Of a stretch of 64,000 bases of DNA, positions 43,247 through 53,503 are shown piece by piece. The stretch's first letter is position 1. Each line of letters starts with the position of its first letter. Made by a program: the position numbers and the translations under genes. Under the pieces are notes generated by a model. The model had not been told where the DNA came from. It did no database searches and was given only the letters and a program-made list of their open reading frames with translations. This DNA is from Halocatena marina (GTDB lineage Archaea > Halobacteriota > Halobacteria > Halobacteriales > Haloarculaceae): the NCBI RefSeq assembly GCF_025913575.1, contig NZ_CP109785.1, positions 1,612,001-1,676,000 of the forward strand. The letters run 5' to 3'.

Positions 43247-45040
43247 TCAGACGTGCTCTTCGAGAAATTCGACGACTGTTCCGTACGCTGTGATTCGGTT
43301 TTCGAGCTTGCTGAATCCGTGTCCCTCGTCTTCGAAGATGACTTTCTCTGTCGGAACGTGTTCGCTCGCTTCGTCGGTAATCTGCTCAGCTTCACCGACA
43401 GGAACGCGCGGGTCGTTCGCGCCGTGGAGGACAAGAAGGGGTGCACGGATATTTTCGATCGAGTTAATCGGTGAAATATTTTGGAGAAAGTCCCGATCAT
43501 CCAGTGAGCCGTACTCTGCTTCACGGTGCTCTCGTCGCCATTCTCCAGTGTTCTCTAAGAAGGTGACAAAGTTTGCGATGCCGACCATATCGACACCCGC
43601 AGCCCAGCGGTCGGGGTATTCAGTCAGTGCAGCGAGCACCATGAATCCACCGTAAGAGCCACCGAAAGCGACAGCGCGGTCACCATCTATCTCTGGACGA
43701 TCAGTCAACCAGTCTACACCCGCCTCGATATCTGCGACGGAATCCATCCGCTTTTCGACGTTATCGAGATTCATGTACTCGCGGCCGTATCCTGCAGAAC
43801 CGCGGACGTTCGGTTCGAAGACAGCGTAGCCGTTGTCGATGAAGTACTGGCGAAGAGAGCGAAAGGATGGTCGGCGCTGAGATTCCGGACCGCCGTGGAT
43901 GTCGACGATAACCGGGAATGATCCATCGCCGTCGGGAACGGTGAGGAACGCCGGAATTTCGAGATCGTCAAACGACTCAAAGTGGACGAGATCGGGAGAC
44001 CGGAACAGCTCTTTCGGGATGCCAGCCGTCGAAGCGTCAGTCCATCGCGCGTCCTCGCCGGTGTCACGGTCGAAAACGTGGACGTTTGCGTTTTCTGTCG
44101 GTGCAGAGACGGCAACCGCGATCTCATCGGCGTCAGGCCCGAACGAAAGGCCGACGATGACGCCGTCAGGGAGTGCGGGTGCTGGGAGTGGCTGCTGTTC
44201 GCGGTTGGCGTCGAGTTCGAACAGCGAGAGGTCACTGTACCCCTCGACGTTGCGAATGACAGCGAGTGTCCGCGAATCGTGATCAATCCCGATACCCGAA
44301 ACGTTCCAATCACCGCCATCGTATGCGACAGTGAGTTCACCCGTTTTTGGGTCGAGTTCGGCGAGTTCGAGCGTGTCGGACAGTCGGTCGGTCGTGACGT
44401 AGAGAACGTCTCCGTCGGGACCCCACGCAACCGATCCGTATCGGACGCCATCATACTCGTCGGTGAGATGTGTCGTCTCCTCGGATTCGAGATCGAGACA
44501 GTAGAGGTCGTGATCGCGATTCGAGTGTGATTCGTGGATAATGAGGCGTGTGTCGTCCGGGCTCCACCCTCCGACAGACAGCCAGTCCTTTTCCTGACCG
44601 TCGAAGACGAGTTCGGCGTCTCCTCCCGTCTCCGACCGGTGCTGAACGTAGGCATCGAAGTTTGCCTCGTCCCGGCGGTTGGCAGTGAACGCGAATTGCT
44701 CGCCGTCGTGACTCCACCCACCCCACTGGTGGATGGCGTCAGGGTGTTGAGTGAGGTTCACCTCCTCACTCCCATCACCAGCGAGACGGAACAACTGCCT
44801 GCGCTCGTTTCCGCCTTCGTCCATGCCGAAAACAAGTTCGTCGCGCGTCGGTGAGTAGGAAGCGAATCCGATAGCCTCCTCGTGAAAGGAAAGCTGATCC
44901 GGCCACGCCTGCGAGTCGTCGAGTTGCCACACTTGCGGGACACCAGTCGTATCCATCATGAAAGCGAGCTGTCCGTCGGGACCGAACGATGGCCCGCTTG
45001 CACTCCGGATGTTGAGGTACCGCTCGATGTTATAGGCCAT
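43247..45040 (-). CDS. S9-family (prolyl oligopeptidase/acylaminoacyl-like) peptidase
   Basis: A 597-residue protein with an N-terminal beta-propeller (WSHDGEQFAFTANRR, VAWGPDGDVLYVTTDRL) and a C-terminal alpha/beta-hydrolase domain. The catalytic Ser lies in AFGGSYGGFMV, the Asp in HGANDPRVPVGE and the His in DEGHGFSKLENR. It hydrolyses short peptides, most likely by removing acyl or N-terminal residues. It looks cytoplasmic, since no signal peptide is visible. Likely monocistronic. Confidence 0.93.
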   Translation of the reverse strand: MAYNIERYLNIRSASGPSFGPDGQLAFMMDTTGVPQVWQLDDSQAWPDQLSFHEEAIGFASYSPTRDELVFGMDEGGNERRQLFRLAGDGSEEVNLTQHPDAIHQWGGWSHDGEQFAFTANRRDEANFDAYVQHRSETGGDAELVFDGQEKDWLSVGGWSPDDTRLIIHESHSNRDHDLYCLDLESEETTHLTDEYDGVRYGSVAWGPDGDVLYVTTDRLSDTLELAELDPKTGELTVAYDGGDWNVSGIGIDHDSRTLAVIRNVEGYSDLSLFELDANREQQPLPAPALPDGVIVGLSFGPDADEIAVAVSAPTENANVHVFDRDTGEDARWTDASTAGIPKELFRSPDLVHFESFDDLEIPAFLTVPDGDGSFPVIVDIHGGPESQRRPSFRSLRQYFIDNGYAVFEPNVRGSAGYGREYMNLDNVEKRMDSVADIEAGVDWLTDRPEIDGDRAVAFGGSYGGFMVLAALTEYPDRWAAGVDMVGIANFVTFLENTGEWRREHREAEYGSLDDRDFLQNISPINSIENIRAPLLVLHGANDPRVPVGEAEQITDEASEHVPTEKVIFEDEGHGFSKLENRITAYGTVVEFLEEHV

Positions 45041-45228
45041 AGATCGGAATGTCTGCGATGCCTGATTAGCGTTTTGAATCCATCAGTTGACATTCCCCTA
45101 TTGAGACGAATTGCGTCGTGTGAATGATATCATAATTTTATTAATTTCGCTAGGAGGAAGCTTCGTGTACGCTCTTTACGACCAGATAGGCACATAACAT
45201 TTAATATAGTGTTAAAACATGGCATAGC

Positions 45229-45528
45229 ATGGAACACCCAACGTCTCGTCCGAGGAAGATCACAACAACAATTTTTGTGGTGTTTACGCTTGGGATGAAT
45301 CCCCCGATCATTTTCTGGATGGATCTACCAACGATCGTCTTCGGGACCGATCTGCTGTATCTGTGGACCGTTTGCTGGGGAGTTCTCATCTCTATCGTGT
45401 TAATATGGGCAGCGTGGAACGATGCGCTTGCACTGACAGAAGATCAAGTACCGCCTGAGTTGCGTGGAACTGAAGGCGTCGTGACGCAGTCCAGACGCGA
45501 TGAGACAGCAACGGAGGGACAGCGCTGA
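45229..45528 (+). CDS. DUF3311-type small membrane protein
   Basis: A 99-residue protein with two membrane helices: TTIFVVFTLGMNPPIIFWM and WTVCWGVLISIVLIWAAWN. This matches the DUF3311 family, whose members are commonly encoded next to sodium:solute symporters. Its TGA overlaps the symporter ATG (TGATG), so it is translationally coupled. It probably serves as an accessory subunit. The C-terminal tail is polar. Confidence 0.88.
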   Translation: MEHPTSRPRKITTTIFVVFTLGMNPPIIFWMDLPTIVFGTDLLYLWTVCWGVLISIVLIWAAWNDALALTEDQVPPELRGTEGVVTQSRRDETATEGQR

Positions 45529-47066
45529 TGGTGTCGACACAAGCAATGATCGCGCTCGCAACGATCGGCGTCTATCTCATCATCATTCTCGCGATCGGGT
45601 ATCGTGGCTGGCAGGTTGGCAAACTCAACGTCGACGACTGGATGGCTGCTGACCGCGGCCTCGGGATTGCGGTGTTGCTCTTTACATTCGCTGCCTCCTA
45701 TCACTCTGCGTTTGCATTCCTCGGAATCGGTGGATTCATTTACGCCAATGGAATCGGCATTTTCAGTATCTCTACGTTTTATCTCTCAATCTCTGGAATC
45801 ATTCTGTGGGTCGTTGGATCGCGTGTCTGGTTGCTCGGGAAAAAATACGGATACATCACGCCATCGGATCTGCTTGGGGACTTCTACGAATCACCACTCT
45901 TGGCAAAACTGGTGAGTCTCGCACTGATCGTCTTTACATTCCCGTATATTGCAACACAGATGATCGGCAGCGGCATCATCTTCGAGACTGCTACGCAGGG
46001 TGTCTTGAGCTTCGAGGTCGGTGCAGCACTCTTCTTGCTCGTCGGCGTGCTCTACGTCTGGCTCGGTGGGTTGCGTGCAGTCGCGTGGACGGACGCTGTT
46101 CAAGGCGTGTTCATGTTCGGTGCGATGTGGATCGCTGGCTGGTTCTTCGTTTTCACGGCCTATCGAGGACCACAGGCATTCTGGACGGAGATCGTGCGAG
46201 AGTTCAGTGCGTACGTCACCCTTCCCGGCCCGACTGGTGCGATCACTCCTGCGTTCTATGTATCGTTTGCTGTCATGACTGGAATTGGCGTGGCGATGAC
46301 GCCACACATCTTCCTCCGATTCGTCTCGGCGCGTTCTCCGCGGGTGTTGAAATGGGTTGCAGCGTTCGGCACCGCGTATCTCATTCTGTTCTATCTCCCG
46401 ACAGCGTTTCTGGGACTCGGTGCAGTGGCGGCGTTTCCCGATCTCGCACGGCCTGATGCGGCGATTCCATCCGTTCTCTATCAATTCACGCCGACGTGGT
46501 TCGCCTCGATCGTCGTTGCCGGGGCTGTTGCGGCTGCGATGAGCACGGCTGATTCACAGCTGCACGCGGTGTCGGCGCTCATTACCCGCGATTGGTACCA
46601 GCCATTCGCTGGTGCGGATGTGGACGAGCAGACGGTTACTCGGTTCGCTCAGATGATCGTCCCCGTACTTGGATTGATCTCGTACGTGATCGCGATTCAG
46701 CAGTTCGAGTTTATTATTCTTCTCACGGCGGTCACGTTCTATGGAGCAGCCCAGATCTTCCCGTTGCTCATCGGCGCGTTGTACTGGAACGAAGCATCAC
46801 GCGAAGGGGCACTCAGTGGCTTTGTCGTTGGAGTGCTCGTCACCTCGGCCCTCGAATTCGGAATCCTCACGCTACCGAGCGGCTTCCCCGGATTCGTCAG
46901 CGGCTTCTACGGTCTCATCAGCAACAGCGTCGTTTTTATCGTGGTTAGTCTCGCTGTCGAAGGGGTTTCGGCTGAAGCCCGTAAGCGGACCCAAGGCTAC
47001 ATCAATTATGCAGTTACTCGTGGCTGGGAAACTGATGACGGAACAGCCGTGGGCAACGATGACTGA
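45528..47066 (+). CDS. Sodium:solute symporter (SSF family)
   Basis: A 512-residue polytopic protein of the SSF/SSS family with the typical 13-helix pattern. Family segments include RGLGIAVLLFTFAASYHSAF, GYITPSDLLGDFYESP, WLGGLRAVAWTDAVQGVF and DSQLHAVSALITRDWYQ. It imports a solute with Na+. It is coupled to DUF3311 upstream and followed 51 bp later by hydantoinase A, so I infer the solute could be a hydantoin, oxoproline or related cyclic amide or ureido compound. Confidence 0.93.
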   Translation: MVSTQAMIALATIGVYLIIILAIGYRGWQVGKLNVDDWMAADRGLGIAVLLFTFAASYHSAFAFLGIGGFIYANGIGIFSISTFYLSISGIILWVVGSRVWLLGKKYGYITPSDLLGDFYESPLLAKLVSLALIVFTFPYIATQMIGSGIIFETATQGVLSFEVGAALFLLVGVLYVWLGGLRAVAWTDAVQGVFMFGAMWIAGWFFVFTAYRGPQAFWTEIVREFSAYVTLPGPTGAITPAFYVSFAVMTGIGVAMTPHIFLRFVSARSPRVLKWVAAFGTAYLILFYLPTAFLGLGAVAAFPDLARPDAAIPSVLYQFTPTWFASIVVAGAVAAAMSTADSQLHAVSALITRDWYQPFAGADVDEQTVTRFAQMIVPVLGLISYVIAIQQFEFIILLTAVTFYGAAQIFPLLIGALYWNEASREGALSGFVVGVLVTSALEFGILTLPSGFPGFVSGFYGLISNSVVFIVVSLAVEGVSAEARKRTQGYINYAVTRGWETDDGTAVGNDD

Positions 47067-47117
47067 TTATGACTGACAAGATTTCGAACGCTGTAGCAGT
47101 ACGTCGAATCACTGGCT

Positions 47118-49232
47118 ATGAGTGGAATTAGTAATGATACAGACACTGATACTAGTACAAGTACAGATCCAGATATGAATTCGAATGACACAGTTCGTGT
47201 GGGTGTAGACATCGGCGGCACGTTCACTGACATCGTGACGGTTCGAGACGGCCGAATAGAGGTAACGAAGACGCCATCGACACCGGATGCTCCCGAGAAT
47301 GGAGTCATGGACGGGCTCGAAAAAGCATGTGAACGCGAGGGCTGGGAGTTCGATTCAGTCTCTTTTCTCGGACACGGCACGACAGTAGCAACGAACGCCG
47401 TGCTCGAACAGACGTGGGCCGAAACCGCTCTTGTGACGACAGCAGGCTTTCGAGACGTTCTCGAGATCGGTCGACAAGCCCGCCCCGATATCTACGATTT
47501 TCAGGCTGAGAAACCGACGCCGTTCGTTCCCCGTGATCGGCGATTCGAAGTGACCGAACGCCTCGACGAACGAGGACAGGTTCTCACCGCTCTCGACGAG
47601 GAGAGCGTGCAGGCCATCGCAGAGCGACTCACAGCGTCGGAAGTCGAGAGCATAGCGGTGGCCCTACTCTTCTCGTTTGAGAACGCTGCTCACGAGAAAC
47701 GGGTGCGTGAGTTGTTACAGGAGACTGGACTCGATCTGACGTACTCGCTTTCGAGTGATGTGCTTCCCGAGATCAGAGAGTACGAACGGACTCTTGTCAC
47801 GGCGATGAACGCCGCACTCAAACCGGTGATGGCTCGTTATATCGGCAATCTCGAAGCCGAGACAGCCACCGCAGGCATCGATACTGAACTCACGATCATG
47901 CAGTCAAACGGTGGGATTATCGCTGCTGATACCGCCCGCGAGCGAGCGGTGCGAACGCTCCTCTCCGGTCCTGCTGCTGGAGTGCAAGGCGCGACTGCGA
48001 TTGCCGAGCGGTGTGGGTTCTCGGATGTGATCACGATGGACATGGGCGGCACCTCTTGTGATGTATCGCTCGTTGAAGGAGGCGATCCACTCGTTTCGAC
48101 CGACGTCGAGATCGGTGAGTATCCGATCGGTGTGCCGATGATCGATGTCCATACGATCGGATCTGGCGGCGGATCGATCGCTTGGATCGATCCGGGTGGG
48201 GCACTCAGGGTCGGACCACGCTCTGCGGGTGCCGATCCAGGACCGATCTGCTATGGACGTGGTGGCACGGAACCGACGGTCACCGATGCGCAACTACTCT
48301 TAGGGCGGCTCAACCCGAGTGAGTTCCTCTCGGGTGAACTCGACGCCGAAACCGAAGACGTTCGTCGGATGACTGAACAGAAGCTCGCTGATTCGCTGGG
48401 ACAGACTATCGAAGAGACAGCTCAGGGAATCGTCGATGTTGCAAACGCGAACATGCAACGAGCGCTCCGCGTCGTCTCGGTCGAGCGTGGTCACGATCCA
48501 CGCGAGTTTGGTCTCGTCGCGTTCGGAGGAGCAGGACCGCTCCACGCCTGCGAGATCGCTTGTGAGCTCGAAATCCCACAGGTCATTATCCCTCGTACGG
48601 CTGGCGTCCTCTCTGCCCTCGGATTGCTCGTGAGCGACGTGCTGTACGACTACAGCACCTCGCGCGTTCGACCGCTCGCTGATGTCACCCCCACGGAACT
48701 CGAACAGATATTTGAAGACTTCGAGGAACGCGGTCACGACCGGCTGTCCGAGGAGGGGCGATTAGCCGACGAGAAGCGATTCGAGCGCACGCTTGATCTT
48801 CGATACGCCGGTCAGTCGTTCGAGCTTTCGGTGCCAGCGGGGAACGAGCTCGACGAGGCGAGCCTCGATGCTGTCCGTGAGACGTTCCACGCACACCACG
48901 AGCAGCGCTACGGTCACGCATATCCCGAAGAACCCATCGAACTCGTAACAGTCCGACTACGTGCGCGTGGTCTCGTTACCCAACCGGATCTTACAGCTGG
49001 AGGTTCGGATGACTCTCTTGTGGACGCATGCAAGGAGATCCGTAAGGTGATCTACGACGGCAACGCTCACGAGACGCGGATCTACGATCGGACCAAGTTG
49101 CCGATTGAAGCTGACGTTTCGGGCCCGGCGATTCTCGAAGGATCCGAAAGCACCGTCGTCATCCCTCCAAACCAACGCGCCCGCGTTGATGGGTACGGAA
49201 ACGTACTCGTGGAGGTGTTCCCCGATGACTGA
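47118..49232 (+). CDS. hyuA: Hydantoinase/oxoprolinase subunit A (HyuA-like)
   Basis: A 704-residue ASKHA-fold protein with the N-terminal DIGGTFTDIVTVRDG nucleotide motif and GHGTTVATNAVLE. The ASKHA second half has MDMGGTSCDVSLVEGG and GSGGGSIAWIDPGG, and HACEIACELEIP is near the C-terminal third. It is the ATP-dependent A subunit of N-methylhydantoinase or 5-oxoprolinase-like enzymes, which open a cyclic amide. Which substrate is used here cannot be told. The N-terminal ~18 residues are Asp/Thr/Ser-rich; ATG 47175 is an alternative start. Its gene overlaps hyuB by eight bases. Confidence 0.93.
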   Translation: MSGISNDTDTDTSTSTDPDMNSNDTVRVGVDIGGTFTDIVTVRDGRIEVTKTPSTPDAPENGVMDGLEKACEREGWEFDSVSFLGHGTTVATNAVLEQTWAETALVTTAGFRDVLEIGRQARPDIYDFQAEKPTPFVPRDRRFEVTERLDERGQVLTALDEESVQAIAERLTASEVESIAVALLFSFENAAHEKRVRELLQETGLDLTYSLSSDVLPEIREYERTLVTAMNAALKPVMARYIGNLEAETATAGIDTELTIMQSNGGIIAADTARERAVRTLLSGPAAGVQGATAIAERCGFSDVITMDMGGTSCDVSLVEGGDPLVSTDVEIGEYPIGVPMIDVHTIGSGGGSIAWIDPGGALRVGPRSAGADPGPICYGRGGTEPTVTDAQLLLGRLNPSEFLSGELDAETEDVRRMTEQKLADSLGQTIEETAQGIVDVANANMQRALRVVSVERGHDPREFGLVAFGGAGPLHACEIACELEIPQVIIPRTAGVLSALGLLVSDVLYDYSTSRVRPLADVTPTELEQIFEDFEERGHDRLSEEGRLADEKRFERTLDLRYAGQSFELSVPAGNELDEASLDAVRETFHAHHEQRYGHAYPEEPIELVTVRLRARGLVTQPDLTAGGSDDSLVDACKEIRKVIYDGNAHETRIYDRTKLPIEADVSGPAILEGSESTVVIPPNQRARVDGYGNVLVEVFPDD

Positions 49233-50985
49233 TTCAGAGACCACAACCGATGGGACGCCCACAATTGATCCGGTAACGCTCGAAATTGTTCGCAACGCCT
49301 GTGAAGCGATCACAGAAGAGATGAACGCGAACCTAATCCGGACCGGGTATTCACCGAACATCAAAGAACGACGAGACTGCTCGTGTGCGCTCTTCGACGC
49401 TGATGGAGAGATGATCAGTCAAGCCGAGAATATGCCGGTTCATCTCGGTGCAATGCCTTTCTCGGTTGCGGCTGCCATCGAGCGATACCCACCAGAGACG
49501 CTTGAACCAGGGGACGCAATTCTACTCAATGATCCGTTTCGAGGCGGGGCGCATCTCCCAGATCTAACGCTCGTCACACCAGTATTCGTCAAAGAGCGAG
49601 TCGTCGCCTATGCGGCAAACCGCGCCCACCACGCGGACATCGGAGGTTCGCGGGCGGGAAGCGTCGCTGCCGACTCGACCGAAATCTATCAAGAAGGGCT
49701 TCGGATCCCGCCAATCAAACTGTATGAAGGGGGCGAGCCGAACGACACTGCCATGGAGATGATCCGTGCGAATGTTCGCACGCCTGATGAGCGCCGTGGA
49801 GACCTGCGGGCACAGGAGGCTGCGAACGAGACCGGCCGTCAGCGTTTCGAAGCGCTCACCGAAAAGTACGGAACAACGCTCCTAACAGCAGCACTTGAGG
49901 AGATCAAAGACTACTCGGAGCGACGAATGCGCGCCGAAATCGAGTCGCTACCCGATGGGATCTACTCGTTCGAAGATGTCCTCGACGACGACGGGCGCGG
50001 AGCGACGGATCTTCCTGTCGCCACGACAGTGACGATCGATGATGATTCGATCATGGTCGATTTCGATGGAACAGCCGAACAGACCGCAGGACCGGTGAAC
50101 GCGGTCTTTGCTGTGACTGCCTCTGCGACGTATTATGCGGTTCGCTGCGTCACCGACCCTGATATTCCACCGAACCACGGCTGCTATCGACCGATCGATA
50201 TCTCAGCACCTGCTGGAACGATCGTGAATCCCGAGCCGCCAGCGGCGGTTGTCGGTGGGAATTTAGAGACCTCCCAGCGGATCACCGACGTGGTGCTCGG
50301 CGCGCTTGCAGACGCCGCCACAGAGCGCGTTCTCGCGGGCTGTCAGGGAACGATGAACAACGTCACGTTCGGAGGAACTGATCCCCGTGATGATTCCCCA
50401 TACGCATTCTACGAGACACAAGGTGGTGGTTTTGGTGGGCGGGCGGGGATTGACGGAATGGATGGTGTCCATGTTCACATGAGTAACACGATGAACACGC
50501 CGGTTGAGGTGCTCGAAACGGTCTATCCGCTGCGGGTGATGCGCTATGAACTGCGCAACAATTCCGGCGGAGCAGGCGAGTTTCGCGGTGGACTTGGTCT
50601 TCGACGAGATATTGGTGTGCGCAAGCACAGTGCGGCGTTCAGTTTGCTTGCCGATCGACATCGTCACGAACCGTACGGACTTGCGGGGGGGTCCGAAGGA
50701 GGATCTGGTGTCGCGTATCTGTTCGAAAACGGTCTCGACGAGGGCACGAGTACGAGCGATAGCGACCGAGAGCGCCTCCCTGGGAAGGTCGTCCGAGAAC
50801 TCACGCCGGGATCTGTCGTGAGTATCCGTACGCCCGGAGCCGGTGGATACGGCGAGCCTGAGGAACGGGATCCGGAGGCGATCGCACGTGACATTAAACT
50901 CGGGAAGGTGTCCACCGAAGCGGCACGCGAGAGGTACGGATTCTCGGACGCCACCTTCGATGACATCGATTTGGACGCCCCGTAG
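49225..50985 (+). CDS. hyuB: Hydantoinase/oxoprolinase subunit B (HyuB-like)
   Basis: A 586-residue protein that pairs with HyuA. Family segments include DPVTLEIVRNACEAITEEMN, LLNDPFRGGAHLPDLTLVTP, AANRAHHADIGGSRAG and FRGGLGLRRDIGV. It carries out the hydrolytic step of the A/B complex. The ORF extends upstream to 49105 within hyuA, but ATG 49225 gives the usual B-subunit start. Translational overlap with hyuA supports an obligate partnership. Confidence 0.93.
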   Translation: MTDSETTTDGTPTIDPVTLEIVRNACEAITEEMNANLIRTGYSPNIKERRDCSCALFDADGEMISQAENMPVHLGAMPFSVAAAIERYPPETLEPGDAILLNDPFRGGAHLPDLTLVTPVFVKERVVAYAANRAHHADIGGSRAGSVAADSTEIYQEGLRIPPIKLYEGGEPNDTAMEMIRANVRTPDERRGDLRAQEAANETGRQRFEALTEKYGTTLLTAALEEIKDYSERRMRAEIESLPDGIYSFEDVLDDDGRGATDLPVATTVTIDDDSIMVDFDGTAEQTAGPVNAVFAVTASATYYAVRCVTDPDIPPNHGCYRPIDISAPAGTIVNPEPPAAVVGGNLETSQRITDVVLGALADAATERVLAGCQGTMNNVTFGGTDPRDDSPYAFYETQGGGFGGRAGIDGMDGVHVHMSNTMNTPVEVLETVYPLRVMRYELRNNSGGAGEFRGGLGLRRDIGVRKHSAAFSLLADRHRHEPYGLAGGSEGGSGVAYLFENGLDEGTSTSDSDRERLPGKVVRELTPGSVVSIRTPGAGGYGEPEERDPEAIARDIKLGKVSTEAARERYGFSDATFDDIDLDAP

Positions 50986-51563
50986 TTCAGCCACTTGTAA
51001 TCGGTGTGTTCGACTTCGTGTGTATCATCGATCACGACTGCTGCGAACTCGCCTCGAATAGATCTCTACACTATGTTATGGATCGTCGACAAATATTCGA
51101 AATTACCTATTCGAGGTGTTGGTGGAGGAACTGAACGTTCATTATTGTGGTCAATATTTTAATAGTATAATTCATTGTAGGTGCCTGATTGAGGTATTGG
51201 ATTGTGACAATACTCCCGTCTCGAAGACGAATGAAATGATGACAACGTCTGTCTCTTTCGGTCAGCACGATGATCGAGTCAGTTGAATGTGAACAGCCGG
51301 TATCGTATCGTCAGACTAGCGCTTCGGCGAACCGATATACTTTCACTGGATCGTCCAAAATGCTTGTAACGATCAGGACGTGATCGCTGTGACCAACACG
51401 CATTGTCTTTCACTCATGATGTCGGAATTTTACTCAATCCACTCTCTCGTGAAAGATCCGAGACCCATTGAGAGCGGCACAGTTACAACAGAGACAAGCC
51501 GCGGAAAACACGAACGTAGTGGTCGTGCGGGAGAACACGACGACACCGCTCACTACGGCTAAT
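50986..51563. other. Intergenic region, 578 bp
   Basis: AT-rich. No convincing gene, RNA or palindrome seen. It likely contains the promoter for the gene at 51564. Confidence 0.45.
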
Positions 51564-51962
51564 ATGCTCATATTTCAAGCACTGGGCGGTGGTCTCGATA
51601 GCACTATCGGGCTGCTCTGTGTCGGATTCGGGGTCCTTCTCGTCTGTTTCGGATTGGGATGGCAAATCGTCCGGGCATCAAAACGTAACACAGACAATAA
51701 ACAAACATCGCCCAGCAGACAAACGGACAAAAGCAGCTGGGGCGCTGCGAAGAGACAAAATGACAGTTGGGGAACAGATAATCGAGCCAGCAACAATCGA
51801 AAGTCGCGTGCTGAAGACAGTACCAGCGCCGATGGCGGCCTTTCCAACGATACTGGTGATTTTGTGTTTACTGACGAGGAAGCTGACAAGAATGACTTTG
51901 TTTTCACTGACGAGAACGACGAGAGTGACGATGAGAGAGACCAGCGGCCGTGGGGAGACTAG
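51564..51962 (+). CDS. Hypothetical single-span protein with acidic repeat tail
   Basis: A 132-residue protein from ATG 51564. It has an N-terminal membrane span (STIGLLCVGFGVLLVCFGLG) followed by a polar cytoplasmic or extracytoplasmic tail. The tail has three WG-containing units (SSWG, DSWG, RPWG) and a duplicated acidic motif: DFVFTDE occurs twice, 13 residues apart. No domain is recognised. The ORF extends upstream, but 51564 is the likely start because the span begins there. Role unknown. Confidence 0.55.
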   Translation: MLIFQALGGGLDSTIGLLCVGFGVLLVCFGLGWQIVRASKRNTDNKQTSPSRQTDKSSWGAAKRQNDSWGTDNRASNNRKSRAEDSTSADGGLSNDTGDFVFTDEEADKNDFVFTDENDESDDERDQRPWGD

Positions 51963-52679
51963 TCGCTGAAAATCACTCCTAGGTCGTGGAAAGTCGAACA
52001 CCCACTCACAGTACAGACGGATCATATCGATCTATCAATTACAGTTTCCACGACGTAATCCGTCTCTGTCGAATGCCTATTCACTTCCTACCCATACACA
52101 TTCTATATTCTCACACCGATACATATCACCAGTGACAAAAGCAGAGTAGTTAAAATCCTCACACAATAGTACAATGATATATGTATAATCAAAGGAGATT
52201 TGTCCGTGTTATATAGGACACAACATGTGAGTAGCTCGGAACCCAAACGTTACTTCTGTCAGTACCGTCCCAAAGACGTTGATTTCGTAACATCTCGTAT
52301 CTATCGTTGAATCTACCGTCTAAATCGTTATTCTCACCTGTGAAAACTGGATTGATATCGATATCGAATTGTTTATCACGGAATATTGATCGCATTTGAA
52401 TAATCAATCAACCATGAATTCAAAAGTTTTGATATGGTAATTCCTCTCTTTTGTTCGAAATTAGTTGGACTCGATCGATACTCTACTAGTGACTAGAGCA
52501 GACAAGAATATTTTATGTCACTATTAGTGCGAGTGCCAACAGATTCAATCGAAACGCTGTGCTCTTTCACGGTCGAAAATCCATAGAACAGCCAGCATCC
52601 TAATCGACGGAATCGGCGGCAATCCCGTGAGCCACCACGGCGACATTGTTTAGATCAACAACGCGGTGTCTCGGAAACA
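51963..52679. other. Intergenic region, 717 bp
   Basis: AT-rich. A 72-codon minus-strand frame at 52189-52407 has unusual composition and no support. Bases ~52613-52660 on the minus strand give a short coding-like end (VAVVAHGIAADSVD), possibly a gene remnant. Otherwise nothing seen. Confidence 0.4.
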
Positions 52680-53402
52680 CTATTCTGAGCAGAGCCGACG
52701 AAGGTTCGCGGCCGTATCTTCGAGATCGGTATCCTCGTGCTCGTACAGTAGACACGCGCAACCGACATCTCGGAGGACACTAGTTATCGCAGCGAGATCG
52801 ACATCACCGTCACCGATTCGTGTGAGTTCGCCGGTTTCTGTGTTCGCGTCGACGACGTGAGCTTGTGGGACGTCGCCGAGACGACGGAGGAGTGCCGACG
52901 GATCGCCTCCAGCACGGATCACGTGCCCAATGTCGACCTGCGGTCGCACCCGATCGCCAGTCATCGCAAAGAGGTGTTCAAGAGCATAGGTTCCGTCGAT
53001 GTCTACAAACTCATGCGTGTGATTGTGATAGAGGAGATCCAGTCCGTGCGCATCCGCATTGTTCGCAATGTCGAGCAGTCGCGCTGCCGCCGATTCGATT
53101 CCTTCGCGCGATTGGAAATACTCGGCGTCGAGACTCGGTATCGTCAGCGTCTCAGCTCCAAACGATCGAAACAGATCGACTGTCGCTTCGAAATCATCCT
53201 CAAGACGGTCGATCCCGACGTGTGCGCCCGCAACTTCAAGATCTGTTCGTTCGATGGCTTGACGGACAGCGTCTGTCTCCTCGTACACTCTGTACGCGAA
53301 CTCGACAGTATCGAAGCCCGCGTTGGCAACGCGATCGAGAATCGTTGGCAGCGGCTCATCAACGTTTCTGAGCGAGTACAACTGAATACCGGGCGTAAGC
53401 AT
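52680..53402 (-). CDS. Sugar-phosphate isomerase/epimerase (xylose isomerase-like TIM barrel)
   Basis: A 240-residue protein with the AP-endonuclease-2/xylose-isomerase-like barrel: PGIQLYSLRNVDEPLPTILD at the start, GAHVGIDRL, LLYHNHTHEFVDIDGT (metal and substrate His/Glu) and PQVDIGHVIRAGGDP. It probably isomerises or epimerises a sugar or sugar derivative. The ORF extends upstream to 53669, overlapping the adjacent Gfo gene; ATG 53402 is the natural start. It lies about 100 bp downstream of the Gfo/Idh/MocA gene on the same strand and is likely co-transcribed. Confidence 0.9.
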   Translation of the reverse strand: MLTPGIQLYSLRNVDEPLPTILDRVANAGFDTVEFAYRVYEETDAVRQAIERTDLEVAGAHVGIDRLEDDFEATVDLFRSFGAETLTIPSLDAEYFQSREGIESAAARLLDIANNADAHGLDLLYHNHTHEFVDIDGTYALEHLFAMTGDRVRPQVDIGHVIRAGGDPSALLRRLGDVPQAHVVDANTETGELTRIGDGDVDLAAITSVLRDVGCACLLYEHEDTDLEDTAANLRRLCSE

Positions 53403-53503
53403 CGGAATCAGTAGACGCGGAACTGTAATAGTCGTTTTCCTCATGTCATCGATACACGCAGACTCCGCCGAGTGGATGACCACCGCATACGACGATTCGT
53501 ACC

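Noticed and set aside
52189..52407. 72-codon minus-strand frame
   Set aside because: AT-rich, odd composition (Asn/Asp/Ile-rich), no context or start signal.
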